A stretch of DNA of 9,942 bases from an uncultured Gammaproteobacteria bacterium. Its GTDB lineage: Bacteria > Pseudomonadota > Gammaproteobacteria > Rariloculales > Rariloculaceae. The DNA lies in the NCBI GenBank assembly GCA_946887385.1, contig CAMPKU010000172.1, forward strand, positions 1-9,942, read 5' to 3'. Positions within the stretch are counted from its first letter, which is position 1; every line of letters begins with the position of its first letter. Of this stretch, positions 1 through 7,264 are shown piece after piece. A program made the position numbers and the translations under genes. The notes under the pieces are model-generated. The model did no database searches, was not told where the DNA came from, and was given only the letters and a program-made list of their open reading frames with translations.

Positions 1-19
1 CCGGCTGCCGGTTCTACTC

Positions 20-1078
20 TTACTCTTTGGGGCTGTCTTCGTTCGAATCAGGCCGAGCGCCGTCCGAGCTAGGTCGCGAAGGAGGTTTGCCGCGGGAGTC
101 GCAGGAGTCGACGCAGAAAGAGATGATCGTTCGCAGATCGTCCTGGCTCACAGGCAAGCCATTCTCGAATTTTGGGGCGTAGCGCCAGCGTTGCAGCGAG
201 GCAATGGATGCTTGCTCGAAGTCTTCGTTCGACGAGGCAACCACGCCCACATTCGCGACCGCGCCCATATCGGTAATGTCGAACTCGAGCTCGACCCAGC
301 CGTCGCGTCCGGCTTGCAGCGCGCGTTGTGGATAGTTCGGATTCACTCTAAGCAGCGGGACAGGATGGGTTCCTTCTGGCGCTGTCTTGGGCTCGTCGGC
401 GGCTAGCGTTGCGTGGCGCTCTTGAAGGGTGGGCGGCACGGCTTGTCCTTCGAGCAGATACAGCCTCATGGCAGCTTCGAAGTGCTCGATTGCGAACGCG
501 CGTGCCGCAAGCCCCTGATAGAGGATGCCTTGCAGCGTCAACGATTCCGCGGTCCGCTGGCCGCACCCCACGTTCGAGTCGAGCACGCGCATGGCCTCCG
601 CAAGCTCGCCACGAGTGCTGAGCAGAATCGCGAGTCGCAATGCGATCTCGCGCCGCAGAGAATCGTTGAGCGCAGGCGACGCGAGAGCTTCCCGATGAAT
701 CGCTTCCGCTCCGGCGTTATCGCCGCGAACGGCCGCCAGCTCGGCACGCGGTAGCGCGAGCAACCCCCGTTCGTCATCGCTGAGCGCGATCGACTGCGCG
801 GGTGCGAGCGCGGTGTCGGCGCATACGGCGTCACGCTGCCCCAAGCAGACGTTTGCTTGCTCAGCCGCCGCGCCGACGATTTGTCGAGCCGTGATGCTCC
901 ACGGAGGCGCCGGCGCCAAGGTTGTGAGATCGCATCGTCCTCGTGCGGACGGAACTACGTCGGCATCGCTTGGCTGCGCGGCTGCAGTCGCGGCGGTGAA
1001 CGCCACGCTCAGCAGGAACAACGCCCTGGGCGTTCTCACGGCTGGGTGGAGCGACGTGCGACGCGACAATGGAGTCAT
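20..1078 (-). CDS. Exported TPR-like protein with C-terminal TonB domain
   Basis: A 352-residue protein. Residues 1-34 look like a signal sequence: several Arg, a hydrophobic stretch (about 19-33), then Ala-Ala-Ala before Gln35, a plausible signal-peptidase I site. Residues about 60-225 are Ala/Leu-rich helices resembling degenerate TPR repeats. Residues about 242-323 match the TonB C-terminal fold, with the typical start (Pro-Asn-Tyr-Pro-x-x-Ala), a central Gly-x-Val-x-Leu-x-Phe-like strand and a Trp-Arg-Tyr near the end. Known role of the family: TonB C-terminal domains touch outer-membrane receptors or partners and transmit inner-membrane energy. Oddities: there is no Pro-rich periplasmic linker. 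If the leader is cleaved the protein would be soluble and unable to couple to ExbBD as classical TonB does. Six Cys (49, 78, 86, 172, 322, 326) could form periplasmic disulfides, and a charged tail follows the domain. No strong ribosome site precedes the chosen ATG, but it is the start that gives an intact leader. The exact role is unknown. Confidence 0.85.
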   Translation of the reverse strand: MTPLSRRTSLHPAVRTPRALFLLSVAFTAATAAAQPSDADVVPSARGRCDLTTLAPAPPWSITARQIVGAAAEQANVCLGQRDAVCADTALAPAQSIALSDDERGLLALPRAELAAVRGDNAGAEAIHREALASPALNDSLRREIALRLAILLSTRGELAEAMRVLDSNVGCGQRTAESLTLQGILYQGLAARAFAIEHFEAAMRLYLLEGQAVPPTLQERHATLAADEPKTAPEGTHPVPLLRVNPNYPQRALQAGRDGWVELEFDITDMGAVANVGVVASSNEDFEQASIASLQRWRYAPKFENGLPVSQDDLRTIISFCVDSCDSRGKPPSRPSSDGARPDSNEDSPKE

Positions 1079-1156
1079 CGCGGCATGCTAATGAAAGAAG
1101 CGGATCCTCGCCACGACTTGAGTCGCAGCGCTCGCGACGCCCGCCTCTGCCGAGCG

Positions 1157-1200
1157 GTCTGCGGGCGGCGGCTGCCTACGCTCGTGCCGCCGCCGCAGAC
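1157..1200. other. Strong GC-rich inverted repeat between two minus-strand genes
   Basis: The left arm at 1157-1172 and right arm at 1186-1200 pair over about 15 bases with a single bulged G, around a 13-base loop. The hairpin lies 21 bases beyond the stop codon of the metallothionein-like gene and about 80 bases before the TonB-domain gene. No T-run follows it on either strand, so it is not a standard intrinsic terminator. It could still stop or protect the 3' end of the short upstream message. The rest of the 1079-1221 gap shows nothing else convincing. Confidence 0.5.
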
Positions 1201-1221
1201 GCCCGCTAGCTCTTAAGACGT

Positions 1222-1371
1222 TCAGCCTGCGTCCGCTGCGCACGCGCCCTCGCAACCGCACTGCGGACCGCAAGCGCAAGCGCCCTGCGCATCCGCACTT
1301 TGACAACCGCACTCGCAGCTCGCGCCGGAGCAGGGGTTGCACGCACACGCGTTCATCTCGATTTCGTTCAT
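1222..1371 (-). CDS. Small cysteine-rich metallothionein-like protein
   Basis: A 49-residue peptide with 11 Cys (positions 9, 11, 14, 19, 21, 23, 32, 34, 38, 40, 44), no His and no aromatic residue. The spacing is Cx1Cx2C, Cx1Cx1C, then Cx1Cx3Cx1Cx3C. The two halves each open with Ala-Cys-Ala-Cys followed one residue later by Pro, suggesting internal duplication. Such composition is typical of metallothioneins, which bind Zn, Cu, Cd or similar thiophilic metals in the cytoplasm. The opening CxCxxC resembles the start of bacterial SmtA/BmtA proteins, but the C-terminal Cys/His zinc-finger part of that family is absent. The start at 1371 is chosen because AGGAG (1379-1383) sits 7 bases upstream. 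A longer in-frame start at 1413 has no comparable site and would fall inside the probable promoter. It lies 100 bases beyond the AraC gene and has its own upstream element shared with the membrane-protein gene. Metal and function are inferred, not shown. Confidence 0.75.
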   Translation of the reverse strand: MNEIEMNACACNPCSGASCECGCQSADAQGACACGPQCGCEGACAADAG

Positions 1372-1378
1372 GACATCT

Positions 1379-1383
1379 CTCCT
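1379..1383 (-). promoter_or_regulatory. Ribosome binding site fixing the start of the Cys-rich peptide
   Basis: AGGAG on the minus strand, 7 bases before the ATG at 1371. It decides between this start and the alternative ATG at 1413. Confidence 0.7.
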
Positions 1384-1401
1384 ATCGGGTTGCAGTGGAA
1401 G

Positions 1402-1454
1402 TGACGGACGCACTCTACGGCGCGCGCGCCACGACGCCTTGAACGAAACGGCTA
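1402..1454 (-). promoter_or_regulatory. Promoter region of the metallothionein-like gene with shared 17-base box
   Basis: On the minus strand, 1454 to 1438 reads TAGCCGTTTCGTTCAAG. This differs at one base from the box at 2295-2311, upstream of the membrane-protein gene. Twenty bases after the box is TAGAGT (1417-1412), a fair -10 candidate. CCGTCA (1407-1402) follows exactly 30 bases after the box, as it does at the other site. The box lies 66 bases before the ATG. The layout fits an activator site overlapping a weak -35 region. Binding by the neighbouring AraC protein is an inference. Confidence 0.55.
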
Positions 1455-1471
1455 TTCTTCGAGCGCCAGGC

Positions 1472-2263
1472 TCAGGGGCCCGTTTTTCGGCTCGGCAGGC
1501 TTTCGGACACGTCCATCAGAGACGGCGGAATGCCGAACATGCGGCGGCTGGTGCGAGAGAGATGAGCCGAGTCCGCGAACCCCGCGGCGTGCGCGGCCGT
1601 CGACAGCGAAGCGCCGTTCATCTTGTGCTCCCAAATGCTGACGAACCTTCGCCACAGGATGTACTGGCGCAAGCCCATTCCGGTTTGCTCGGCGAAAAGA
1701 TGCCGAAAACGGCTCGGCGAAAGACACGCGACCGCCGCGACTTGCTTGAGTGTGAGCGGCGCGGACAGGTGGTCGTTCACGTACCTCACGGCGCGCACGA
1801 TCCGCTCGTCACTCGTCACCGACGGCTGCGAATGCTGCGTCAACGATTCCACGAGACGGCGCGCCGACGCGACGATCGCTTCGCGGCCACGCCATTCCAG
1901 CACCGCGGCACGCAGCTCGAGCACCACGGGGTCGACGAGCGCACGGTCGATATTGGCGATGCCGCCGCGCAAGTAGCGCTCGGTAAGCGCTCGCCCGTGG
2001 GGCGTCTCCGGCTCGACGAACAGCGTGGCGCCGTAGTGAACCTTCGCCCCGTCCATCGCGTGAGATTGCTGCGAGGCGACGATGGCGAGGTCGTAGTCGG
2101 TCCACTCACCTTCGTCGGCCGGGCGGAGGCGAATCCGGCCTTCGAACAGGAAACAGATCTGTATCGCCTGATGAGAGTGCGCGGGGAAGACGCCGGCCGT
2201 GCCGACGAAGACTGCTCCGCCGTCCCAAGGGAAATACTGGGCGGTGCTCACCGGCTCCGTCAT
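1472..2263 (-). CDS. AraC-family transcriptional regulator
   Basis: A 263-residue protein. Residues about 15-90 form a small beta-rich, cupin-like sensor region, with His29 and His31 near its start. Residues about 153-250 are the AraC-type DNA-binding domain: a first helix-turn-helix around 170-192 (Leu-Thr-Leu-x-x-Val-Ala ... Ser-Pro-Ser-Arg-Phe-x-x-x-Phe) and a second around 219-243 (Ala-Ala-x-x-Ala-Gly-Phe-x-Asp-x-x-His-x-Ser-Arg), ending in the family's Gly-Ile-x-Pro motif. Length and order fit the family. The gene is divergent from the membrane-protein gene (106 bases between starts) and its stop is 100 bases before the start of the Cys-rich peptide. Both neighbours carry the same upstream box, making this protein the natural candidate to bind it. 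The ribosome site before the ATG at 2263 is weak (GAGAA). The ligand is unknown; a metal or small effector bound by the cupin region is possible. Confidence 0.93.
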   Translation of the reverse strand: MTEPVSTAQYFPWDGGAVFVGTAGVFPAHSHQAIQICFLFEGRIRLRPADEGEWTDYDLAIVASQQSHAMDGAKVHYGATLFVEPETPHGRALTERYLRGGIANIDRALVDPVVLELRAAVLEWRGREAIVASARRLVESLTQHSQPSVTSDERIVRAVRYVNDHLSAPLTLKQVAAVACLSPSRFRHLFAEQTGMGLRQYILWRRFVSIWEHKMNGASLSTAAHAAGFADSAHLSRTSRRMFGIPPSLMDVSESLPSRKTGP

Positions 2264-2369
2264 CGAATTCTCGTTCGGCCCATGGCGAGCATCCTAGCCC
2301 TTTCGTTCAAGCGAGGCCTCAGTTCGGCGGCCACACTGGCGCCGTCATCAACGAACAGGAAGCCGTCCC
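2264..2369. promoter_or_regulatory. Divergent promoter region with shared 17-base box
   Basis: This 106-base gap separates the AraC gene (minus) from the membrane-protein gene (plus). On the plus strand 2295-2311 reads TAGCCCTTTCGTTCAAG, which matches 16 of 17 bases of the box before the Cys-rich peptide. CACACT (2332-2337), a weak -10 candidate, starts 20 bases after the box, and CCGTCA (2342-2347) comes 30 bases after it, the same spacings as at the other promoter. The box is 58 bases before the plus-strand ATG. AGGAA lies 8 bases before that ATG. TCGTTC also occurs at 2271-2276, 32 bases before its copy in the box, a possible second half-site. Confidence 0.55.
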
Positions 2370-2795
2370 ATGGGATACGCCGTTGGCATCGCTCTCGCGC
2401 TCGTGGTCGTGGGTTTCGCACGGTGGACCGGCTTCGACCGCGATCGCGCATTTTACCCGGCCGTCGTGATCGTGACCGCTTCGTACTACGTGTTGTTCGC
2501 CGTGATGAGCGGTTCGAGCCACGCGCTCGTCGCCGAAGCGATCATGATGGCCGCCTTCGTGCTGCTCGCCGTGCTTGGGTTCAAACGGAGCTCATGGCTG
2601 ATCGTAGCGGCCTTGATGGCTCACGGACTATTCGATCTGCTGCACCCTCTGATCGTGCACAACCCCGGCGTGCCCGAATCGTGGCCGGCGTTCTGTCTGG
2701 CGTTCGACGTGGGCGCTGCAGGTTTGCTGGCGCTCGGGCTCCGCGTCCCACAATCGCAGTCGCCGTCCCCGATTCGGCACGCGCGCTCGACGTAA
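2370..2795 (+). CDS. Small multi-pass inner-membrane protein of unknown function
   Basis: A 141-residue hydrophobic protein with about five predicted membrane segments (near residues 2-18, 28-47, 53-71, 75-91 and 105-125). The fourth and its loop carry a distinctive His-Gly-Leu-Phe-Asp (85-89), then His-Asn-Pro-Gly-Val-Pro (97-102), Trp105 and Phe-Asp (112-113). I recall this arrangement from small uncharacterised membrane proteins but cannot name a family securely. The start has AGGAA at good spacing. It is divergent from the AraC regulator and shares a promoter element with the metallothionein-like gene. This suggests a joint stress or metal-related role, which remains an inference. The last 16 residues are polar and unlike the rest. 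They reach the point where the ABC-permease remnant begins, so the native C-terminus may have been altered by a rearrangement. Confidence 0.85.
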   Translation: MGYAVGIALALVVVGFARWTGFDRDRAFYPAVVIVTASYYVLFAVMSGSSHALVAEAIMMAAFVLLAVLGFKRSSWLIVAALMAHGLFDLLHPLIVHNPGVPESWPAFCLAFDVGAAGLLALGLRVPQSQSPSPIRHARST

Positions 2796-2911
2796 CCCAC
2801 GTTGCCACCTCCGCTGTGGGCATGCTCGTGGCCGTGCTCGCGAGCTTGCCCGCGGCGAGACGCGCGCTGCGCGTCTCGCCGCTGACAACGATGCGGTACG
2901 AGAGCAACTAA
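2789..2911 (+). pseudogene. 3' remnant of a MacB/FtsX-type ABC transporter permease gene
   Basis: A plus-strand frame ending at TAA 2909-2911 encodes about 40 residues that look like the extreme C-terminus of MacB/FtsX-like permeases. It has a hydrophobic helix (Val-Gly-Met-Leu-Val-Ala-Val-Leu-Ala-Ser), then Pro-Ala-Ala-Arg-Arg-Ala-Leu-Arg-Val-Ser-Pro-Leu, then Met-Arg-Tyr-Glu just before the stop. This is the usual pattern of last helix, ArgArgAla, ValxPro, LeuArgTyrGlu. Nothing upstream in this frame resembles the rest of a permease (normally 400-800 residues), and the frame has no start of its own. It overlaps the last codons of the membrane-protein gene. It is therefore probably a decayed fragment left by deletion or recombination. 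The first residues and left boundary are uncertain. Confidence 0.6.
2854..2880. repeat. Perfect 12-base inverted repeat with 3-base loop
   Basis: GGCGAGACGCGC (2854-2865) and its exact reverse complement (2869-2880) flank GCT. It lies inside the permease remnant, within the codons for the ArgArgAla-LeuArgVal motif. Part of the symmetry may come from Arg/Ala codon use. It would form a very stable hairpin 58 bases after the membrane-protein stop and could end that transcript, although no T-run follows. Confidence 0.6.
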
Positions 2912-2946
2912 GTCTCTAGCCTCGCGACGCCGAAAGCCTGTCGGGC

Positions 2947-3246
2947 TCAGCTCGCTTTGCGGCCCAAGCGGCGCTCGATCAGCCGCCGCTCCCAATTGGG
3001 GCCGAGGAAGCCGATCACCTCATAGGCGTGCAGACCGTGGATCACCACGCCGATGGCCCAGCCTGCAAACGCGAACGGCAAGAACGACACCGGCGGCCGC
3101 TCGAAGCCGAACGCAATGCCGAACGTGCCGAGAAACACGATCGCGAAGACCGCGAACATGAACGCGTGCATGTAGAAACCCTTGATGCGCGCCACGTACT
3201 CGAGCGCCTCTTGTTCGTCTACGGGTATGACGGCCGTCTCACTCAT
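2947..3246 (-). CDS. 2TM-domain membrane protein
   Basis: A 99-residue protein with an acidic N-terminus and two membrane helices at about 26-48 and 54-72, joined by a short Glu-Arg-Pro-Pro turn. His-Gly-Leu-His-Ala-Tyr follows (70-75), and a basic amphipathic tail contains Trp85-Glu-Arg-Arg and Glu-Arg-Arg-Leu. Order, length and the Trp-Glu-x-x tail fit the 2TM domain family, found alone or at the N-terminus of some sensor kinases; the function is unknown. The tail should be cytoplasmic by the positive-inside rule. GGAGG seven bases before the ATG supports the start. It lies 115 bases downstream of purL on the same strand, with its own possible promoter. Confidence 0.88.
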   Translation of the reverse strand: MSETAVIPVDEQEALEYVARIKGFYMHAFMFAVFAIVFLGTFGIAFGFERPPVSFLPFAFAGWAIGVVIHGLHAYEVIGFLGPNWERRLIERRLGRKAS

Positions 3247-3300
3247 TGCCTATCCTCCAGATTGGGTTGGAACGCTCGGCCAGGTTTTTCTGGCCTTGGC

Positions 3301-3306
3301 GTTATA
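3301..3306 (-). promoter_or_regulatory. Possible -10 element for the 2TM-domain gene
   Basis: On the minus strand 3306-3301 reads TATAAC, five of six bases of the sigma-70 consensus, in the 115-base gap between purL and the 2TM gene, about 55 bases before its ATG. No good -35 element is seen at the usual distance. No convincing purL terminator is visible in this gap. Confidence 0.35.
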
Positions 3307-3361
3307 GTCTTCGGGAGGAAGCTTTTCTTACAGCGCGCGAACGCGAAATGCCTGGGATCCG

Positions 3362-6300
3362 CTATCCCACCCAGGCGCGCGCGTTGTCGAACAGGCGCTG
3401 CCACGGCGAGCACTCGCCCCATTCGGGCGGATGCCACGAGAGCTGCACGGTGCGGAACACGCGCTCCGGATGCGGCATCATGATCGTCACGCGGCCGTCG
3501 GCGTTCACGAGCCCCGCGATGCCGCGCGGCGAGCCGTTCGGGTTCGCGGGGTAACGCTCGGCAACCGCGCCATCGTTCGCGACGAAGCGCAGCGCCGTGA
3601 GACGCGAATCGCATTCGGCGAGATCGGCGGGCGCCGCGAACGCCGCGCGCCCTTCGCCGTGCGACACCACGATCGGAATTCGCGAGCCGGCCATCCCCGC
3701 GAGCAGCACGGACGGGCTCGGCACGATCTCGACGAGCGTGAGGCGCGCCTCGAACTGGTCCGACCGGTTGCGCAAAAACTTCGGCCAGCTCTGCGTGCCG
3801 GGGATGAGCTCTTTCAGCGCCGCGAGCATCTGGCAGCCGTTGCACACGCCGAGCGCGAACGCGTCGCTGCGCGCGAAAAAGTTCTCGAACATCGGCCGCG
3901 CGCGATCGTGATAGAGAATGGTTTTGGCCCAGCCTTCGCCGGCGCCGAGCACATCGCCGTACGAGAAGCCGCCGCAGGCGATGATGCCGCGGTAGTCCTC
4001 GAGGCTCTTTCTGCCCGCCAAGAGGTCCGTCATGTGCACGTCGTGCACCTCGAAGCCGGCGCGGTCGAGCGTGGCGGCCATCTCGCGGTGGCCGTTCACA
4101 CCTTGCTCGCGGAGCACGGCCACCTTCGGCCGGCCGGCGCGCGCGGCGGCGCGCCGCTCGCTCGGCAACGGAAACGCGAGCTTGGCGTTCAAGCCGGGAT
4201 CCTCGGCGTTCAGCACGGCGTCGAACGCTTCGCGCGCGCACTCGGGATCGTCGCGCAGCGCTTGCAGCCGAAAGCTCAGCTCCGACCATTTGCGGCGCAG
4301 CTCCACGCGCGGCGCGCGATAGAGCTCCGCGCCGGCGCGCCGCACGGCAACGTCGGCGTGAGGGGCGATCCGGGCGATCGCGTGGTGCGGCAGCTTCTCC
4401 GCCGCGAGCAACTCGGCCACGCGCTCAAGCCCGGCGGCCGGCACTTGGATGACCACGCCGAGCTCTTCGTTGAACAGATACGCCAGCGCGTCGGCGGCGC
4501 TGTCCGGAAGCTCCACGTCGAGGCCCACGTTGCCCGCGAACGCCATCTCGACGAGCGTGCTGAACAGCCCGCCGTCGGAGCGATCGTGATACGCAAGCAC
4601 CAAGCCCGCGGCTCGCAGCTCGCGCTGCACCGCGAACCAGCGCTGCAAAAGTTGCGGATCGTCGACGTCGGGCGGCGCGCCGCCGTACTGGCCGAACGTC
4701 TGCGCGAGGCACGAGCCGCCGAGCCGCTCCGCGCCGCCGGCAAGGTCCACGAACACGAGCACCGATTCCACGTCGCGTGCGAGCTGCGGCGTGAGCGTGC
4801 GGCGAATGTCGGCCACCGGCGCGAACGCGGACACGATCAGCGACACGGGCGACGTGACGGCGCGCTCGCGCCCGTTGTCGTACCACGCCGTGCGCATAGA
4901 TAAGGAGTCCTTGCCCACGGGCACGGCAAGCCCCAGCGCCGGGCACAGCTCCTCGCCGACGGCGCGCACCATCGCATACAGCGCGAAGTCGTCGGCGCCG
5001 TGCCCGGCTGCGGCCATCCAGTTGGCCGACAGCCGGATGTCGCCGAGCGATTCGACGTCGGCGGCAGCAATGTTCAGCACGGCCTCGGCAACGGCGAGGC
5101 GCGCCGAGGCCGGCCCGTGGTAGATCGCGACCGGCGTGCGCTCGCCCATGGCCAGCGCCTCGCCCGTGTAACCCTCGTATGCCGCGGCCGTGACGGCCAC
5201 GTCGCTGACGGGCACTTGCCACGGCCCGACGAGCTGATCGCGTGCCACGAGACCACCCACCGTGCGGTCGCCGATATGAATCAAGAACGACTTGTCGGCC
5301 ACGGCCGGAAACGCGAGCACGCGGTCGACGGCGGCCGAGAGGCTCAAGCGATCGCGCTGCCAGTCCGGCGCCTTGAAGGCATAGCTCGCGGCGTGCCGCG
5401 TGATCTTCGGCGGCTTACCGAACAGCACTTCCATCGGCATCGCGACGGGCGCGCCGCCCAGGTGCGAATCGCGCACCACGAGCTCGCGCTGCGCCGTGAG
5501 CTCGCCGATCACGGCGTACGGCGCGCGTTCCCGTTCGCAGATGGCGGCAAAGCGCTCCACGTCGCGCGCTTCGATGGTGAGCATGTAGCGCTCTTGCGAT
5601 TCGTTGCTCCACAGCTCCATCGGGCTCATCCCAGGCTCGTCGCTGGGAATGGCGCGCAGCTCGAGCTCGGCGCCGCAGTCGCTGTGATCGACGATCTCGG
5701 GCACGGCGTTCGAGAGGCCGCCCGCGCCGACGTCGTGGATGGCCGCGATCGGATTCGAATCGCCCAGCGCCCAGCACGCGTCGATGACTTCCTGCGCGCG
5801 GCGCTGCATCTCGGCGTTACCGCGCTGCACCGAGGCGAAGTCGAGATCGGCTTCGCCGGTACCGCTGCCCTGCGACGACGCCGCGCCGCCGCCGAGACCG
5901 ATCAGCATGGCGGGGCCGCCGAGCACGACGAGCTTGGCGCCGGGCCCGGGCTTGGCTTTCTCCACGTTCGTGGCGCGCACGTTGCCCAAGCCGCCCGCGA
6001 TCATGATGGGCTTGTGATAGCCGCGCCAAACGCCGTTCGCCTCGAGCAAGCTGGTGCGGAAGTAACCGGCGAGATTCGGGCGGCCGAACTCGTTGTTGAA
6101 GCTGGCCGCGCCGATCGGGCCTTCGAGCATGATCGACAACGCCGACGCGATACGGTTCGGTTTGCCCGGCGACAGGCGCTCCCACGGCTGGCGCCAACCC
6201 GGCACCTCGAGATGCGACACCGTGAAACCGACGAGGCCGGCTTTGGGTTTTGCGCCGCGGCCCGTCGCGCCTTCGTCGCGAATCTCGCCTCCGGAGCCCG

Positions 6301-7231
6301 TAGCGGCGCCCGGAAACGGCGAGATCGCCGTGGGATGGTTGTGCGTCTCCACCTTCATGACGAGGTGGGCCGGCTCTTCCGTGTAGCCGTAGACGTGCGT
6401 CTGCGGATCCGGCCAGAACCAGCGCGCGGGCGCACCTTCCACCACGGCCGCGTTGTCCTTGTAGGCCGACAGCACGCCCTGCGGCGAGCGGGCATGGGTG
6501 TTGCGGATCATCGCGAACAAGCTCTTCGGCGCGCGCTGGCCGTCGATGAGCCAGTCCGCGTTGAAGATCTTGTGGCGACAGTGCTCGGAGTTCGCTTGCG
6601 CGAACATCATGAGCTCGACGTCCGTGGGGTTGCGCTTCAGCGCCGCGAACTGCGCCGCGAGATAGGCGATCTCGTCGTCCGACAACGCGAGACCAAGCTC
6701 CACGTTGGCGCGCGCGAGCGCGCCGCGGCCGCCCGCGAGCACGTCGACGCTGCGGGCCGGCCGCGCCTGATGCTCGGCGAACACCAGCTCTTGCTTCGGC
6801 GGCTCCGTGAGCAGCGTCTCGATCATGCGGTCGTGCAGCAGCGGCGCAATGCGGTGGCGCTCGGTGTCGGTGAGCACCGAGCGCACCTCGAGCTCCACCA
6901 CGCGGCCCCGCTCGATTCGGCGCACCGGCAGCGAGCACAGCTTCGCAATGTCCGTGGCCTTCGACGCCCAGGGCGAGATCGTGCCGAGCCGCGGCATCAC
7001 AAAGAGCCGCTGCCGGCCTGTGGCAGCAGGCGCCGGGCCGCCGCCATAGCTGAGCAGCGCGGCGAGCACGCGCTGCTCGGCGTCCGCGAGCGGCCGCTCG
7101 AGGTTTACGAAGTGCTCGAAACGCACGCCCACGTCGGAGATCGCGGGAACGAGCGCGCCGAGCGCGTCGCGAAGCTTTTGAAGGCGGAACGCCGTCGCGG
7201 CCGGCGGGCCAGCCAGCGTCAACATCGTCAT
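3362..7231 (-). CDS. purL: Phosphoribosylformylglycinamidine synthase (FGAM synthase)
   Basis: A 1289-residue single-chain enzyme; the E. coli and Salmonella form is 1295. It converts FGAR, ATP and glutamine to FGAM, the fourth step of de novo IMP synthesis in the cytoplasm (EC 6.3.5.3). The order is as in the large PurL class: N-terminal PurS-like domain (about 1-150), linker, then two AIRS-like synthetase halves. The first half contains Glu-His-Cys-Arg-His-Lys, and Thr-His-Asn-His-Pro-Thr near residue 297 followed by a Gly-rich ATP-site region. A class I glutamine amidotransferase domain starts near 1033. Its catalytic triad is visible: Cys1130 in Gly-Val-Cys-Asn-Gly-Cys, with His1254 and Glu1256 in Pro-His-Pro-Glu. 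No key residue is missing. The start is the first of two close Met codons (7231 and 7225). Ribosome sites are weak for both, so a two-residue shift is possible. It follows the MBL-fold gene by 67 bases on the same strand. Confidence 0.98.
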   Translation of the reverse strand: MTMLTLAGPPAATAFRLQKLRDALGALVPAISDVGVRFEHFVNLERPLADAEQRVLAALLSYGGGPAPAATGRQRLFVMPRLGTISPWASKATDIAKLCSLPVRRIERGRVVELEVRSVLTDTERHRIAPLLHDRMIETLLTEPPKQELVFAEHQARPARSVDVLAGGRGALARANVELGLALSDDEIAYLAAQFAALKRNPTDVELMMFAQANSEHCRHKIFNADWLIDGQRAPKSLFAMIRNTHARSPQGVLSAYKDNAAVVEGAPARWFWPDPQTHVYGYTEEPAHLVMKVETHNHPTAISPFPGAATGSGGEIRDEGATGRGAKPKAGLVGFTVSHLEVPGWRQPWERLSPGKPNRIASALSIMLEGPIGAASFNNEFGRPNLAGYFRTSLLEANGVWRGYHKPIMIAGGLGNVRATNVEKAKPGPGAKLVVLGGPAMLIGLGGGAASSQGSGTGEADLDFASVQRGNAEMQRRAQEVIDACWALGDSNPIAAIHDVGAGGLSNAVPEIVDHSDCGAELELRAIPSDEPGMSPMELWSNESQERYMLTIEARDVERFAAICERERAPYAVIGELTAQRELVVRDSHLGGAPVAMPMEVLFGKPPKITRHAASYAFKAPDWQRDRLSLSAAVDRVLAFPAVADKSFLIHIGDRTVGGLVARDQLVGPWQVPVSDVAVTAAAYEGYTGEALAMGERTPVAIYHGPASARLAVAEAVLNIAAADVESLGDIRLSANWMAAAGHGADDFALYAMVRAVGEELCPALGLAVPVGKDSLSMRTAWYDNGRERAVTSPVSLIVSAFAPVADIRRTLTPQLARDVESVLVFVDLAGGAERLGGSCLAQTFGQYGGAPPDVDDPQLLQRWFAVQRELRAAGLVLAYHDRSDGGLFSTLVEMAFAGNVGLDVELPDSAADALAYLFNEELGVVIQVPAAGLERVAELLAAEKLPHHAIARIAPHADVAVRRAGAELYRAPRVELRRKWSELSFRLQALRDDPECAREAFDAVLNAEDPGLNAKLAFPLPSERRAAARAGRPKVAVLREQGVNGHREMAATLDRAGFEVHDVHMTDLLAGRKSLEDYRGIIACGGFSYGDVLGAGEGWAKTILYHDRARPMFENFFARSDAFALGVCNGCQMLAALKELIPGTQSWPKFLRNRSDQFEARLTLVEIVPSPSVLLAGMAGSRIPIVVSHGEGRAAFAAPADLAECDSRLTALRFVANDGAVAERYPANPNGSPRGIAGLVNADGRVTIMMPHPERVFRTVQLSWHPPEWGECSPWQRLFDNARAWVG

Positions 7232-7264
7232 GGGTTCATCGCACGTGCGGCAAGGGCACGAGCA

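Noticed and set aside
1088..1348. An 86-codon minus-strand frame over the Cys-rich peptide
   Set aside because: An Arg-rich alternative frame of the same DNA. The metallothionein-like frame has the ribosome site and the regular Cys spacing.
1413..1413. An upstream ATG as start of the Cys-rich peptide
   Set aside because: No ribosome site before it, and it lies within the likely -10 region, whereas 1371 has AGGAG at ideal spacing.
1337..2911. A 524-codon plus-strand open frame
   Set aside because: Most of it is antisense to the well-supported AraC gene and has Arg/His-rich, low-complexity composition typical of GC-rich shadows. Only its last 40 codons resemble a real protein, and they are reported as the permease remnant.
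2929..2960. Imperfect inverted repeat at the 3' end of the 2TM gene as a terminator
   Set aside because: The arms are short and bulged, part of it is coding, and there is no T-run.
3278..3295. GGCCAG / CTGGCC inverted repeat as a terminator between purL and the 2TM gene
   Set aside because: The stem is only 6 bases, the T-run is in the loop on the plus strand, and no T-run follows on the minus strand where it would be needed.
3243..4289. A 348-codon minus-strand frame overlapping the purL 3' end
   Set aside because: Extremely Arg/Ala-rich, and it overlaps the conserved glutaminase domain of PurL in another frame.
3431..4903. A 490-codon plus-strand open frame antisense to purL
   Set aside because: It has the same shadow composition and no start signal, and it lies entirely inside purL.
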